Shown here: piece after piece, positions 37,282 through 45,504 of the stretch
How positions within the stretch are numbered: the first letter of the stretch is position 1
Layout of the letters: every line of letters begins with the position of its first letter
DNA from: Micromonospora craniellae
GTDB lineage: Bacteria; Actinomycetota; Actinomycetes; Mycobacteriales; Micromonosporaceae
Assembly: GCF_014764405.1 (NCBI RefSeq)
Contig: NZ_CP061725.1
Coordinates: forward strand, 4,464,001 to 4,528,000
Direction: 5' to 3'
Length of the DNA stretch: 64,000 bases
Program-made: the position numbers and the translations under genes
Notes under the pieces: model-generated
The model's database searches: none
Told to the model about the DNA's origin: nothing
What the model saw: only the letters and a program-made list of their open reading frames with translations

Positions 37282-37974
37282 TCAGCGGCGGGGGCGGGTG
37301 AGGGGGGCCAGGAGAGTGGTGAGCAGGGCCGCCCGCCGGGGGCGGGAGACCAGGACGGGACGGTTGCGGACGCACCGGACGAGGACGTCCACCGCACGGT
37401 CCACCGTCATCATCAGTGGCCGGACCGGGCCCTTGGCCATCTTGGTGTCGACGAACCCGAACCGCACGGTGGTCACGCTCACGCCCTGTCCGCGCAGCGC
37501 CGCCGAGAGCCCCATCAGGTACGACGACAGTCCCGCCTTCGACCCGGCGTACCCGGGTGCGTCGCCGGAGACCATCCGGTCGGCCATGCTGGACAGCCCG
37601 ATGAGGTGCCCGTCGCCGGCGGCCACCATCCTCGGCACGACGGTGGCGACCGTGCGGGCCGCCCCGATCAGGTTGACCTCCAGGGTGCGGGTCTGCGCTT
37701 CCAGGTCGGCCAGGTCGACGGGCTCACCGATGCCGGCGGCGTACACGCAGAGGTCCACCCCGTCCAGCTCGTCGATCGCCTTGGCCAACACCTCCGAATA
37801 GTCCGGCGCGGTCACGTCGACGGTGTGGTGGGCGTACGTGGGGACCCCGATGCCGTTGTCGCGGCGGGACACTCCGGCGACCCGCCAGCCGTCGGCGAGC
37901 AGCCGTCGGGTGAACGCCAACCCGATCCCGTCACTGTTGCCGATCACCACTGCGCAGCGCATTCGTTCCGCCAT
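37282..37974 (-). CDS. Short-chain dehydrogenase/reductase
   Basis: 230 residues. NAD(P)-binding GNSDGIGLAFTRRLL at the N-terminus (GxxxGIG), CVYAAGIGEP for NNAG, Ser in GLSSMADRM and YxxxK in YAGSKAGLSSYLMGL; the C-terminal ~30 residues are Arg-rich and lack membrane segments. All catalytic residues are present. Substrate unknown. ATG 37962 is an alternative start. A perfect 24-bp palindrome (38053-38076) lies 80 bp upstream and may be its operator. Confidence 0.88.
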   Translation of the reverse strand: MAERMRCAVVIGNSDGIGLAFTRRLLADGWRVAGVSRRDNGIGVPTYAHHTVDVTAPDYSEVLAKAIDELDGVDLCVYAAGIGEPVDLADLEAQTRTLEVNLIGAARTVATVVPRMVAAGDGHLIGLSSMADRMVSGDAPGYAGSKAGLSSYLMGLSAALRGQGVSVTTVRFGFVDTKMAKGPVRPLMMTVDRAVDVLVRCVRNRPVLVSRPRRAALLTTLLAPLTRPRR

Positions 37975-38052
37975 GCCCCACCGTCCTCATCGCACCGATG
38001 GTGCCCGCCCTCCCGGCGGCCCGAGGCGCAATTGAACCAGAGTTTTCTGAGT

Positions 38053-38076
38053 ACTCCCTACCAATGAGTAGGGAGT
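38053..38076. promoter_or_regulatory. Perfect 9-bp inverted repeat between SDR gene and small unknown gene
   Basis: ACTCCCTAC-CAATGA-GTAGGGAGT. It overlaps the last codons of the small gene at 38058 and lies upstream of the SDR start on the same strand. No T-run follows it on the minus strand, so a regulator-binding site for the SDR promoter is as likely as a terminator. Confidence 0.45.
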
Positions 38077-38408
38077 GCGGCCGGCTGTCGGCGTACGGCC
38101 CGGGTCGGGTTCGGTGTCGAGCGGGCGGCGGTCTGGCGGGGTGCGGCGCGGACCAGGGTGAGGCCGGCGCGCTGGACGAAAATCGACCGGCGGGTGACCG
38201 CGTGCCCCTGGATGTCGAGCTGGTATCCGTCGAGCCAGACCCACCCGTCGTAGGTGGTCCAGTCCAGTTCGCGGATCACCCGGAACATGATCGACCGGTG
38301 GAACTGCACGCTGGCCCGGCGGGTCACCCGCACCAGGTCTCCGGCCCGAAGCTGACCGTCGTGCCCCCGCTCGGTCGGGGTGCGGTCGGCGGGGAGGTGG
38401 CGGGTCAC
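38058..38408 (-). CDS. Small conserved-looking protein of unknown function
   Basis: 116 residues from GTG 38408, which overlaps the stop of the upstream gene (GTGA). Core: LRAGDLVRVTRRASVQFHRSIMFRVI, DWTTYDGWVWLDGYQLD, AVTRRSIFVQRAGLTLV; the tail is Arg/Pro/Thr-rich and looks unstructured. The beta-rich, aromatic core suggests a small barrel-like domain. I have seen similar proteins in Micromonospora beside XRE/DUF397 genes, but know no function. Coupled to the next gene, so the two proteins are probably made in equal amounts. Confidence 0.68.
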   Translation of the reverse strand: MTRHLPADRTPTERGHDGQLRAGDLVRVTRRASVQFHRSIMFRVIRELDWTTYDGWVWLDGYQLDIQGHAVTRRSIFVQRAGLTLVRAAPRQTAARSTPNPTRAVRRQPAALPTHW

Positions 38409-38620
38409 AGCCAGCCCAGGAAGCGGTGGTGCAGGGTGCCGGCGGTCGCCCAGGACATGTCCTGGCTGGCGGCCACCAGGCAGGAGCCCAGGTAGAGCCG
38501 CAGCGAGACGGGCGCCTGGTCGTACTCGGCGCGCAGTTCGATGCGGCGGCGCGCGCAGGGCCAGGGCCGGTCGCACCCGGCGCAGATCCAGGTGGGCAGC
38601 ACCGGGCCGTGGCGGGTCAC
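38405..38620 (-). CDS. Small CxxC protein of unknown function
   Basis: 71 residues from GTG 38620. Begins MTRHGPVLPTWICAGCDRPWPC, a possible metal-binding CxxCxxxxxC cluster, followed by RRRIELRAEYDQAPVSLRLYLGSCLVAASQDM and a C-terminal LHHRFLGWL. Related small proteins are sometimes labelled flavin reductase in databases (from memory), which nothing in this sequence supports. Together with the overlapping gene at 38058 and the divergent XRE/DUF397 genes it forms a recurrent-looking actinobacterial neighbourhood. Confidence 0.66.
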   Translation of the reverse strand: MTRHGPVLPTWICAGCDRPWPCARRRIELRAEYDQAPVSLRLYLGSCLVAASQDMSWATAGTLHHRFLGWL

Positions 38621-38938
38621 CGTGCACCATCAGGGGAGTACGCGACCGTGCCGGTCATGGTCGTGGCGGCTACGCGCATCGTGGTCCTCTCCGCGCGGTG
38701 ATGATCGTCGGTAAGAAGTGCTCCGTTGCCTTTTTCACGTCAATTCATGACGGCATTTCATTCAGCCCGGACGGCCTCCACAATCCGTCTTCCGCCCGTC
38801 TTGCGTAACGTTCCGCACCGCCCTAATGTCTTTCGGTAATTGCGCGCGACGAATGGAAATGAATCGCGTGCATCCGGAAACGCGATCGCGTGCGTCCGGG
38901 AACATCACGTGTTGCAGGAGGGAAAGCGGTGATGTTGC
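38621..38938. other. AT-richer divergent promoter region before the XRE gene
   Basis: 318 bp without a gene, visibly lower in GC than its surroundings. Contains the 22-bp-period direct repeats noted separately, and AGGAGGG before the XRE start. It should carry promoters for the XRE gene and for the divergent small genes. Confidence 0.5.
38866..38903 (+). promoter_or_regulatory. Two 16-bp direct repeats, 22-bp period, upstream of the XRE gene
   Basis: GCGTGCATCCGGAAAC (38866-38881) and GCGTGCGTCCGGGAAC (38888-38903) match in 14 of 16 bases and lie exactly two helical turns apart, 36 bp before the regulator start. This is the expected form for an autoregulatory operator of the XRE protein. Confidence 0.55.
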
Positions 38939-39826
38939 ATGCTGGATGAAACAAGCGGTTCCACGGTGCCCCGGCGGCAGCTCGGGCGACTCTTCACCGA
39001 GCTGCGGGAACACGCCATGATCACCCTCGACGAGGCGGCCCGGGCGCTGGACTGTTCACGACAAAAGATCTGGCGGATCGAGAAGGGCCTGGTGCCGGTC
39101 CGGCTGGTGGACGCCCGCGCGATGTGTGATCTCTATCGGGTGCCGGAGGAGATGGCGGCGATCGTCGCCGGGCTCGCGAAGGAGACCCGGGCCAAGGGAT
39201 GGTGGCATGCCTATGGCGACGTGGTCCCGTCCTGGTTCTCGCTCTACGTCGGCCTGGAATCGGCCGCTTCCCTGATTCGGCGCTACGATTCCGAGTTGAT
39301 TCCGGGGTTGCTGCAAACCCGCGCCTACGCCAGCGAACTCTTCCGCCGCAAGAACCCGACGATGACCGCTGAGGAGCGGGAGAAACTGGTGGCGGTGCGC
39401 CTGCAACGGCAGAGCATCCTGGTCCGTCGGCTGCCCGTCGCGCCCACGCTCAAGGTGGTGCTCAGCGAGGCGGTGCTGCGCCGCAGCCTCCCCGACCGGC
39501 GGGAGATGGTCGAGCAACTCCGCCACCTGCTCGACGTGGCCGCGCTGCCGAACGTCTCGCTGCGGGTCCTGCCCCTGGCCGCCGGACCGCCGCTGGCCAG
39601 CGAGACCGGCACCTTCGTCGTGCTGGGCTTCCCGCAGGGGCTCGGCCGGGCCTCGACCGAGCCCACCACCGTCTACCTGGAGAACATCACCGGCGCGCTC
39701 TATCTCGACCGGCCGGTGGAGGTGGCCGCCTTCGCACACGTCTGGAACGACCTGGAGTCTCTCGCCCCCGATGAGGCAGAATCAGAGAAAATGATCAACA
39801 TGATCATCGAGGAGCATCATGACTGA
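38939..39826 (+). CDS. XRE-family regulator with DUF5753 domain
   Basis: 295 residues. An N-terminal helix-turn-helix (LGRLFTELREHAMITLDEAARALDCSRQKIWRIEKG) is followed by the DUF5753 ligand-like region (WFSLYVGLESAASLIRRYDSELIPGLLQTRAYASELF, LPNVSLRVLP, TVYLENITGALY). Such WhiJ-like regulators work with DUF397 partners in development and secondary metabolism control. AGGAGGG is about 16 bases before the ATG. The last 8 bases overlap the DUF397 gene start. Confidence 0.93.
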   Translation: MLDETSGSTVPRRQLGRLFTELREHAMITLDEAARALDCSRQKIWRIEKGLVPVRLVDARAMCDLYRVPEEMAAIVAGLAKETRAKGWWHAYGDVVPSWFSLYVGLESAASLIRRYDSELIPGLLQTRAYASELFRRKNPTMTAEEREKLVAVRLQRQSILVRRLPVAPTLKVVLSEAVLRRSLPDRREMVEQLRHLLDVAALPNVSLRVLPLAAGPPLASETGTFVVLGFPQGLGRASTEPTTVYLENITGALYLDRPVEVAAFAHVWNDLESLAPDEAESEKMINMIIEEHHD

Positions 39827-40016
39827 TCTGGCCGGGGCCGTCTGGCGCAAGAGCACCCGCAGCGGCGGGAGCGGAGGCGACTGCGTCGAGGTGGCCGACA
39901 ACCTGCCCGGCGTGGTGGCCGTCCGCGACAGCAAGGACCCGTGCGGCCCGGTGCTCACCGTCACGCCGTACGCCTGGACGGCCTTCGTGCGGCAGGTACG
40001 GCACCGCTCACACTGA
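39819..40016 (+). CDS. DUF397 protein
   Basis: 65 residues: WRKSTRSGGSGGDCVEVAD, VVAVRDSKDPCGPVLTVTPYAWTAFV. This is the standard small partner of XRE/DUF5753 regulators, behaving in some systems as an antagonist of the regulator. It overlaps the regulator gene by 8 bases and must be co-translated with it. Confidence 0.95.
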   Translation: MTDLAGAVWRKSTRSGGSGGDCVEVADNLPGVVAVRDSKDPCGPVLTVTPYAWTAFVRQVRHRSH

Positions 40017-40047
40017 CCACGACGGCGGGCTGACTACGCTTGGTGGC

Positions 40048-40854
40048 GTGCCAGAGGGACATACGATCCATCGCCTGGCGGCCCGGCACGCCGAGCTGTT
40101 CGCCGGGGACAAGGTGCTCGCCGCCAGCCCTCAGGGCCGGTTCGCCGAGGGTGCCGCGCTGCTCTCCGGGAGTGTGCTGGAGGCCACCGAGGCGTACGGC
40201 AAGCATCTGCTGCACCACTACGCCGGTGAGCGGACGCTGCACGTACACCTCGGTCTCTATGGCAAGGTGACCGACGGTGACGGTGAGCCGCCGGAGCCGG
40301 TGGGTCAGATCCGGCTGCGACTGGTCAGCGACCGGCACTGGCTCGACCTGCGCGGACCGACCGCGTGTGAGCTGCTCACCCTGCCCGAGGTGGCGGCGCT
40401 GCGGGCCCGCCTCGGCCCCGATCCGCTGCGTGCCGACGCCGACCCGGAGCGCGCGTACGACCGAATCCGCCGCAGTGCCACGCCGCTGGCCTCGCTGCTG
40501 CTCGACCAGTCGGTGGTGGCCGGCACCGGTCTGATCTTCGTGATGGAGGCGTTGTTCCGCGCCGGGCTGCCGCCCCGACTGCCCGGCCGGGAGCTGAGCC
40601 GTGCCGCCTGGGATGCCATCTGGGCCGACCTGGTCGAGCTGATGACGCTCGCCGTCGCCGTCGGTCGCATCGACACCGTTCGCGCCGCGCACCTGCCCGA
40701 GGCGATGGGCCGCCCGGCCCGCGTCGACCGGCACGGCGGCGAGGTGTACGTCTATCGCCGTGCCGCCCAGCCCTGCCACGTCTGCGGCACCGCCGTGAGC
40801 CGAGGCACCCTGGGCGCCCGCAACCTGTACTGGTGCTCGACGTGCCAGATGTAA
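40048..40854 (+). CDS. Fpg/Nei-family DNA glycosylase (endonuclease VIII type)
   Basis: 268 residues from GTG 40048. Base-excision repair enzyme for oxidised bases with AP-lyase activity. N-terminus PEGHTIHRLA supplies the catalytic Pro2 and Glu3; the beta-site Lys is in AYGKHLLHHY; the H2TH region is SLLLDQSVVAGTGLIFVMEALF; the C-terminal zinc finger is PCHVCG...NLYWCSTCQ. The stop TAA (40852-40854) lies inside copy 3 of the dispersed palindrome, so the last codons of this gene and the element are joined. Confidence 0.93.
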   Translation: MPEGHTIHRLAARHAELFAGDKVLAASPQGRFAEGAALLSGSVLEATEAYGKHLLHHYAGERTLHVHLGLYGKVTDGDGEPPEPVGQIRLRLVSDRHWLDLRGPTACELLTLPEVAALRARLGPDPLRADADPERAYDRIRRSATPLASLLLDQSVVAGTGLIFVMEALFRAGLPPRLPGRELSRAAWDAIWADLVELMTLAVAVGRIDTVRAAHLPEAMGRPARVDRHGGEVYVYRRAAQPCHVCGTAVSRGTLGARNLYWCSTCQM

Positions 40855-40904
40855 GGAAGGGTCCCCTGCTAACGCCTCGCGTATAGCAGGGGACCCTTCC
40901 TAAC
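40850..40904 (+). repeat. Dispersed 55-bp palindrome, copy 3
   Basis: TGTAAGGAAGGGTCCCC, loop TAACGCCTCGCGTATAG, GGGGACCCTTCCTAAC. Stem is essentially perfect over 17 bp. It provides the stop codon of the glycosylase gene and lies between that gene and the convergent lectin gene. Confidence 0.93.
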
Positions 40905-40944
40905 GCCCGGCGACGGTGCTCGCGCCCGCCGATCCGGGGTGCTA

Positions 40945-42543
40945 CTACTGCTTGCGCCAGTTCTGGTCGGCGTAGCCCTTGTCGGTGAAGATGATGAGCG
41001 GCTTCTCCGGGTCGGCCATGATCGTGTCGAGGACCTTGCCGTTCAGCTTGCTGACGATGCGGCCCTTGGAGTTCATCTGCCAGTGCTGAGCGGGGTTACC
41101 GCTACAGGTGGTCGCCTGCACCACCGTGTTGTCCTCGGAACCACCCCAGGCGATGTCCATGCACAGGCCACGGGCACGGATGGTGCCGTCGCTGCGGAAG
41201 GTCCACCACTGCGCCGGATCCTCGGTGCAGGTACGCAGCCTGAGCTGCATGCCGTCGCCACCGCCGGCACTGACGCACCGTTTGGTCTGCACGTGCAGGA
41301 TCTGCACCGCGTCGGCCGGGCGCGTCGGCTTCGGGTCGGGGGCCGGCGGCGTCGATGCGCCCGCGTTCGCCCCCGCAGTACTGGGGCTGCTCGGGCTCGG
41401 GCTGCCGGAGGGGCTGGCGTCCGGACTCGGACTCGGGGACCCGGACGGCGACGGGGTGGGTGAGGGGGAGGGGCTGGTCGGCAGGTTCGCCGTTAGCCGG
41501 CTGTCGAGCGCGTAGACGTCGGTGAAGGTCTTCACCGACCGCAGGAACGTCTCGGTTTGCCGGTCGATGGTGCCACCGTTCTGCCGTACCGCCGTGGTGC
41601 CGTTGCGGTACGCGGCGAGCGCCAACTGAAGCGGGTCACCCTTCAGGCCGGACAGCTCGCGGACCAGGCTGCACAGGGCGTAGCCCATGGTGGGGACGGC
41701 GACCTCCGGCTCCCACACCGAACGACCCTTCGGCCCGTACGACTGCCACATGTCCGACCGGAACTGCGCGACGCCGCGTTGACCGGTCGCCCCGAGCCGG
41801 TTCGCGTCGAACCCGGACTGCGCCATGATGTGGGCGGCGACCAGTGGTGGGGTCACCTCCTGGCAGAGCGAACCCGCCCGGTTGATGTGCTGCACGTACT
41901 CGGCGGGGACCCCCTTCGCCTCGGCGGCCGGTGCCGTCCGGTCAGCCTCACCGGGCCCACCGAACTGCCGCAGCTTGCCGTAGTACCCGGCGTAGGCGCT
42001 GACCCGGTCGACGTAGGTCGTGGCGGCGTCGGGCACCCCGCGCACCTCGGCGACGGGGTTCAGCCCGACGTGGAAGGCCGCCACCGCGAGACGCCACTGG
42101 TCACCGGCGGCACCCGCCAGTCGGAGGTGACCGGTGAGGTCACACATCTGGTGGGCGAGGGCCAGGATGTTCGCCGACATGTCGGAGCGTCGGGCGTCCG
42201 GCCAAGGCTTCCACGTCTTCCATTTGTCGTCTTCGAGTCCGGCGATGCCCTGACCGCCGGAGATGGTCCTCGCCGCCCGGTCGTCCAACCCGGACTCGGC
42301 CATGAGCTGCCCGGCGAGCCTCGCCGGTGTCAGTGTCGGGCAGGACCCGGCGGCGGCGATGAGCACGGTCATCTGCTTGTCGGTGACCGCGTCGCCGACA
42401 AGCACGTCGTCTCGGGCCGAGGCCACGCTGAAACTGACGGCGGTGGCGGCGGAGAGGAGCGCCAGCGCGGCAAGGACGAACGCCACGAACCGGCGTGGCA
42501 TCCGCTCCAGCTTGAGCTTCTTGAGGAGGAGGTCGCGTGTCAC
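40945..42543 (-). CDS. Secreted protein with two transglycosylase-like domains and a ricin-type lectin
   Basis: 532 residues with a membrane/signal segment (FVAFVLAALALLSAATAVSFSVA, about 16-40). Two lytic-transglycosylase-like units follow: LAGQLMAESGLD...GGQGIAGL near 75-100, and LVAAHIMAQSGFD...GQRGVAQF near 225-245. The first keeps the catalytic Glu-Ser, the second has Gln-Ser. A Pro/Ser linker (about 345-390) leads to a C-terminal ricin-B lectin domain (QTKRCVSAGGGDG, WWTFRSDGTI, CMDIAWGG, QHWQM). Expected to bind and perhaps cut cell-wall glycan. Start GTG 42543; ATG 42501 is an alternative. Confidence 0.85.
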   Translation of the reverse strand: MTRDLLLKKLKLERMPRRFVAFVLAALALLSAATAVSFSVASARDDVLVGDAVTDKQMTVLIAAAGSCPTLTPARLAGQLMAESGLDDRAARTISGGQGIAGLEDDKWKTWKPWPDARRSDMSANILALAHQMCDLTGHLRLAGAAGDQWRLAVAAFHVGLNPVAEVRGVPDAATTYVDRVSAYAGYYGKLRQFGGPGEADRTAPAAEAKGVPAEYVQHINRAGSLCQEVTPPLVAAHIMAQSGFDANRLGATGQRGVAQFRSDMWQSYGPKGRSVWEPEVAVPTMGYALCSLVRELSGLKGDPLQLALAAYRNGTTAVRQNGGTIDRQTETFLRSVKTFTDVYALDSRLTANLPTSPSPSPTPSPSGSPSPSPDASPSGSPSPSSPSTAGANAGASTPPAPDPKPTRPADAVQILHVQTKRCVSAGGGDGMQLRLRTCTEDPAQWWTFRSDGTIRARGLCMDIAWGGSEDNTVVQATTCSGNPAQHWQMNSKGRIVSKLNGKVLDTIMADPEKPLIIFTDKGYADQNWRKQ

Positions 42544-42698
42544 AGGTAGGCCATTCCTTTCGGCGTGGCGACACCAGTGGCGACGGATCCCGCTCGCTTC
42601 GCGTTCACGACCGCACCGAGAAACTTTCCGGTACGGCCCCGGAGCTTCGTCCGCGCGGGCCGTCCTGGGCGGTCGAGGAGCCGCCGCACCATCTCGAC

Positions 42699-44342
42699 TC
42701 AGGGGGACGTCGGCCGCGTGTGTGGCTGATCCGGCAGGTAGACGCGGTGGTCCCCGACCGCCGTGACCTGATGGCTCAGCCCTGCCCCGGCGAGCCATGC
42801 GCGTAGCCGGTCGTCTAGGGCGTGTTGCGTCGGGGCGACGTACGCGGGACGGTCCGCCGAGGCCACGGCCTGGCGATACGGCAAGTACCGATCGAGCCCG
42901 GGAGTAAGATCATCGTTGAGTACGGCGCAACGAACCCTTTCCCGAGTCGCGAAGGTGAGCCGGTTGCACGTCCAGTAGTCGGCGTACACCTCCGAGACGC
43001 CCGTCTGCACGAGATGGGCCGCGAGCAGGTCGCGGCGGGCCTCGACGGCCTGGACCATCGGCACGTGCAGCATCAACCCTGATGTCGCCACCGCCATCGT
43101 GCTCAGCAGAGCGGCGGACGGCACCACTGCCGCCCATTGATGGCGACATCGCAACCGGGAATCGGCGGCTGCGAGCCGCGCAGTGAGTCGCCAGAGGGGC
43201 CAGAGCACGACGGGAGTCGAGATGAGCAGCGGTGACAGGTAGCGAGCGCTCTCGACCGGGGTCGCTGCGGCGGCGGAACTACGCGCGTATGCGACGATGC
43301 TGACGACGGCGGCGAGGACCAGGGCGAGGCGTACCACGTTGCGGAACTGGTCGCTGTCGGAGCGTCGGATCCCACGGGCGGCGAGGACGCCGGCGGCAGC
43401 GAGCAGGGCGAGGTAGGGGATGGCCCAGGCCACCTGCCAGGGTTCGCACCGGCCGGGTGAGCAGAGCCCGACACCCATCGGGATGCCGAACAGGACGCCC
43501 CCGCTCATTCTCCCCGCGACGGAGGCCGCGTCACCCGGATCGCTCTGCCCGAGGAAGACGGCCAGGGAGTTCTCGGCCAGCGGCGACGTGAGGTCGTGCC
43601 ACAGCAACGGTGCCGCTCCGACGATGAAGCCGAGCAGCACCCAGGCGGGCCCTCCGCGTCCCTGCCCGCGAGATCGACGCAGTGCGAGGAAGAGGACTGC
43701 GGCAGCGGCCGCGAGATACGGCAGGATCAGCCAGTGAGTCCAGAAGAGCAGCCCGGCTACCGCCCCGCAGAGGGCGAGGATCCATCGACGGGGACGTAGG
43801 ACACCCACGCCGAGGAGGGCTGCCAGCAGAATCAGCCACACCGCCCCCGGACTGATCTCCGGATAGCCGCCGGCGGCGATGAGCTGGTTCTTGATCACCC
43901 GATCGGATCCCAGCGCCAGGACGGCGGTCGTCACCACCGCGGGCCAGGGGCCGACGACCAGCCGGGACAGGGCGAACATGCCGACCACGAACACCAGGTA
44001 GCAGAGCAGCGTCGGTAGCCGCAGCGCCACCGTCGACGGGCCGAACACCCAGAACATCGGGGCAGCCAGGTACGCCTCGATCGTGCCCATGTAGGATTGA
44101 CCGTAGAAGAAGACGGGAAAGTCCTCGCCACGCGAGATGTGCAGCGCTGCCAGCCCCATCGTGGCCTCGTCGCTGTTGGTGGGAGGCGCGCCGAGCGCGA
44201 TCAGCGCCGCCCGATAGATCAGCCCGCCGGCTCCGACTAGGCAGGCGATCCTGGTGGGCAGGTCCCACCAGGATCTGTTCCTCAGCTCGACAGCGGCATC
44301 GCTGAGCTGCGCAGTGTCGGGCACAGAAACCTCGTTCCCCAT
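42699..44342 (-). CDS. Multi-pass membrane glycosyltransferase-like protein (GT39/PMT-like fold)
   Basis: 547 residues with about eleven membrane helices. The first outside loop reads APPTNSDEATMGLAALHISRGEDFPVFFYGQSYMGT, with an acidic DEA motif as in lipid-sugar dependent GT-C transferases, and a C-terminal ~110-residue outside domain (YADYWTCNRLTFATRERVRC...). Donor is probably a polyprenyl-phosphate sugar; acceptor unknown. GC content falls towards its start, which borders the lower-GC patch. It precedes the lectin gene on the same strand with a 155-bp gap. Confidence 0.78.
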   Translation of the reverse strand: MGNEVSVPDTAQLSDAAVELRNRSWWDLPTRIACLVGAGGLIYRAALIALGAPPTNSDEATMGLAALHISRGEDFPVFFYGQSYMGTIEAYLAAPMFWVFGPSTVALRLPTLLCYLVFVVGMFALSRLVVGPWPAVVTTAVLALGSDRVIKNQLIAAGGYPEISPGAVWLILLAALLGVGVLRPRRWILALCGAVAGLLFWTHWLILPYLAAAAAVLFLALRRSRGQGRGGPAWVLLGFIVGAAPLLWHDLTSPLAENSLAVFLGQSDPGDAASVAGRMSGGVLFGIPMGVGLCSPGRCEPWQVAWAIPYLALLAAAGVLAARGIRRSDSDQFRNVVRLALVLAAVVSIVAYARSSAAAATPVESARYLSPLLISTPVVLWPLWRLTARLAAADSRLRCRHQWAAVVPSAALLSTMAVATSGLMLHVPMVQAVEARRDLLAAHLVQTGVSEVYADYWTCNRLTFATRERVRCAVLNDDLTPGLDRYLPYRQAVASADRPAYVAPTQHALDDRLRAWLAGAGLSHQVTAVGDHRVYLPDQPHTRPTSP

Positions 44343-44638
44343 TGATGGCCAGAGACGCCGAGTGTGCTTGATGTCGACTAGTTGCGCCTTGCATCTTTCA
44401 ACGGTGTGGCGCAGCGTCCTGGACGCCACACCACATTCTCCACAGTACCCGTTGAGCTTTGTGGGGTGGGAGCGCCACATCGGGGCGGGACGAGAGTTTC
44501 AGATTGATGTGGCCTGTCAAGGGAGGCGCAGGCATCGACGTGCACGGTCTCTCGGGTTATAGTGGGTCCCTGGATCTGCCAGCTGGGGGGGCATGGTGGG
44601 GTGTCAGGTTCATCGGACCGCGTCGGAAGAGTGGGTTG

Positions 44639-44974
44639 ATGCGGATTCCTGAAGCTGCTGATGATCGTGTTCTTCGTAAGGATTCCCAGCATCTTTACCG
44701 GACTGCCGGGAGATGCGATGTTGAACTTCGGTTTTCAGGAGTTCCATTGTCGGGTCGGGAGCGGGATATTGTTCTCCTCTTGGCGCAAGGCCATACCGAT
44801 GCATCGATTTCAGAAGAGTTGGAAGTGAGTCGCCGAACGATCTCCTACGTGGTTCGAGGTCTTATGGAGAGATTTAGCGTCAAGAGTCGCTTCCAGCTCG
44901 CGTGGAGAATGCGGGAACAGGCACATGAAGTGGTCGCCCCAGAGGGTCGCCAGCGCCGAGGTCGACACCGATGA
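44639..44974 (+). CDS. Orphan LuxR-type regulator
   Basis: 111 residues. The C-terminal half is a LuxR helix-turn-helix: LSGRERDIVLLLAQGHTDASISEELEVSRRTISYVVRGLMERFSVKSRFQLAW. There is no receiver domain or kinase. Codon use and GC are clearly lower than in neighbours (many T and A third positions), suggesting horizontal origin. ATG 44639 was chosen from spacing to AGAGTGGG; earlier in-frame starts would add a poorly conserved extension. It is a candidate regulator of the secreted protein on the far side of the gap. Confidence 0.8.
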   Translation: MRIPEAADDRVLRKDSQHLYRTAGRCDVELRFSGVPLSGRERDIVLLLAQGHTDASISEELEVSRRTISYVVRGLMERFSVKSRFQLAWRMREQAHEVVAPEGRQRRGRHR

Positions 44975-45446
44975 TGCCTGATCTTCCGGTTCAAATCGTG
45001 ACCTTGGTGTGATGATACGATCCCTGATGTGCTCGGGGCGCCGCCGATGTGGTGTCAGATGCAATGCCCGGATGTCTGCATGTCCGTGCGCCCGGCACCT
45101 CTACTCATTGGTGCCCCGTGCCGGGTCAGCCTCGTACCTCGCCGACTCCGACTTTGGAGGTGCTGGCCAGAGGAGAACTGACCGGTCGTGGGCTGGCTGC
45201 AGTAGCCTGCCGACGGCCGGCACCTCGAACTCGGAGTAGACAACTGTCCAACTGCACAACTGCACTGCAACCGCGGCCGTCGACCTTGCGCTCTTTTGCA
45301 CCAGGCCATCGCCAGCCCCGGGCCTCGGTGTAATCACCTGTGCCGAACTCCATCCCGCGTGCCGCGGATGCTGGAACTCAAATGGACTGCTTTGAGGTCG
45401 CTTCACATTAGTGTTTACGCGGCGCTGTGTGGGAGAGGAAAATACT
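44975..45446. other. Low-GC gap between the LuxR gene and the secreted protein gene
   Basis: About 470 bp with several short overlapping frames but no recognisable protein. Composition matches the LuxR gene rather than the host genome. It may contain eroded coding DNA; I could not identify a parent gene. Confidence 0.4.
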
Positions 45447-45504
45447 TGACCGGATGGTGCCCGCCCCGACAGCCGAGGCTGTCGGGGCGGGCACCATCCG
45501 GTCA
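45447..45504 (-). terminator. Perfect 28-bp stem, intrinsic terminator of the secreted protein gene
   Basis: TGACCGGATGGTGCCCGCCC begins the left arm at 45447, and the right arm ends GGGCGGGCACCATCCGGTCA at 45504; the inner bases pair down to a two-base centre. On the minus strand it starts at the stop codon itself and is followed by AGTATTTTCC, a T-run, as in a classic intrinsic terminator, but the stem is unusually long and perfect. Confidence 0.85.

Noticed and set aside
44975..45446. Several short open frames in the low-GC gap
   Set aside because: None has a plausible start with ribosome-binding site or a recognisable protein; they overlap each other on both strands.
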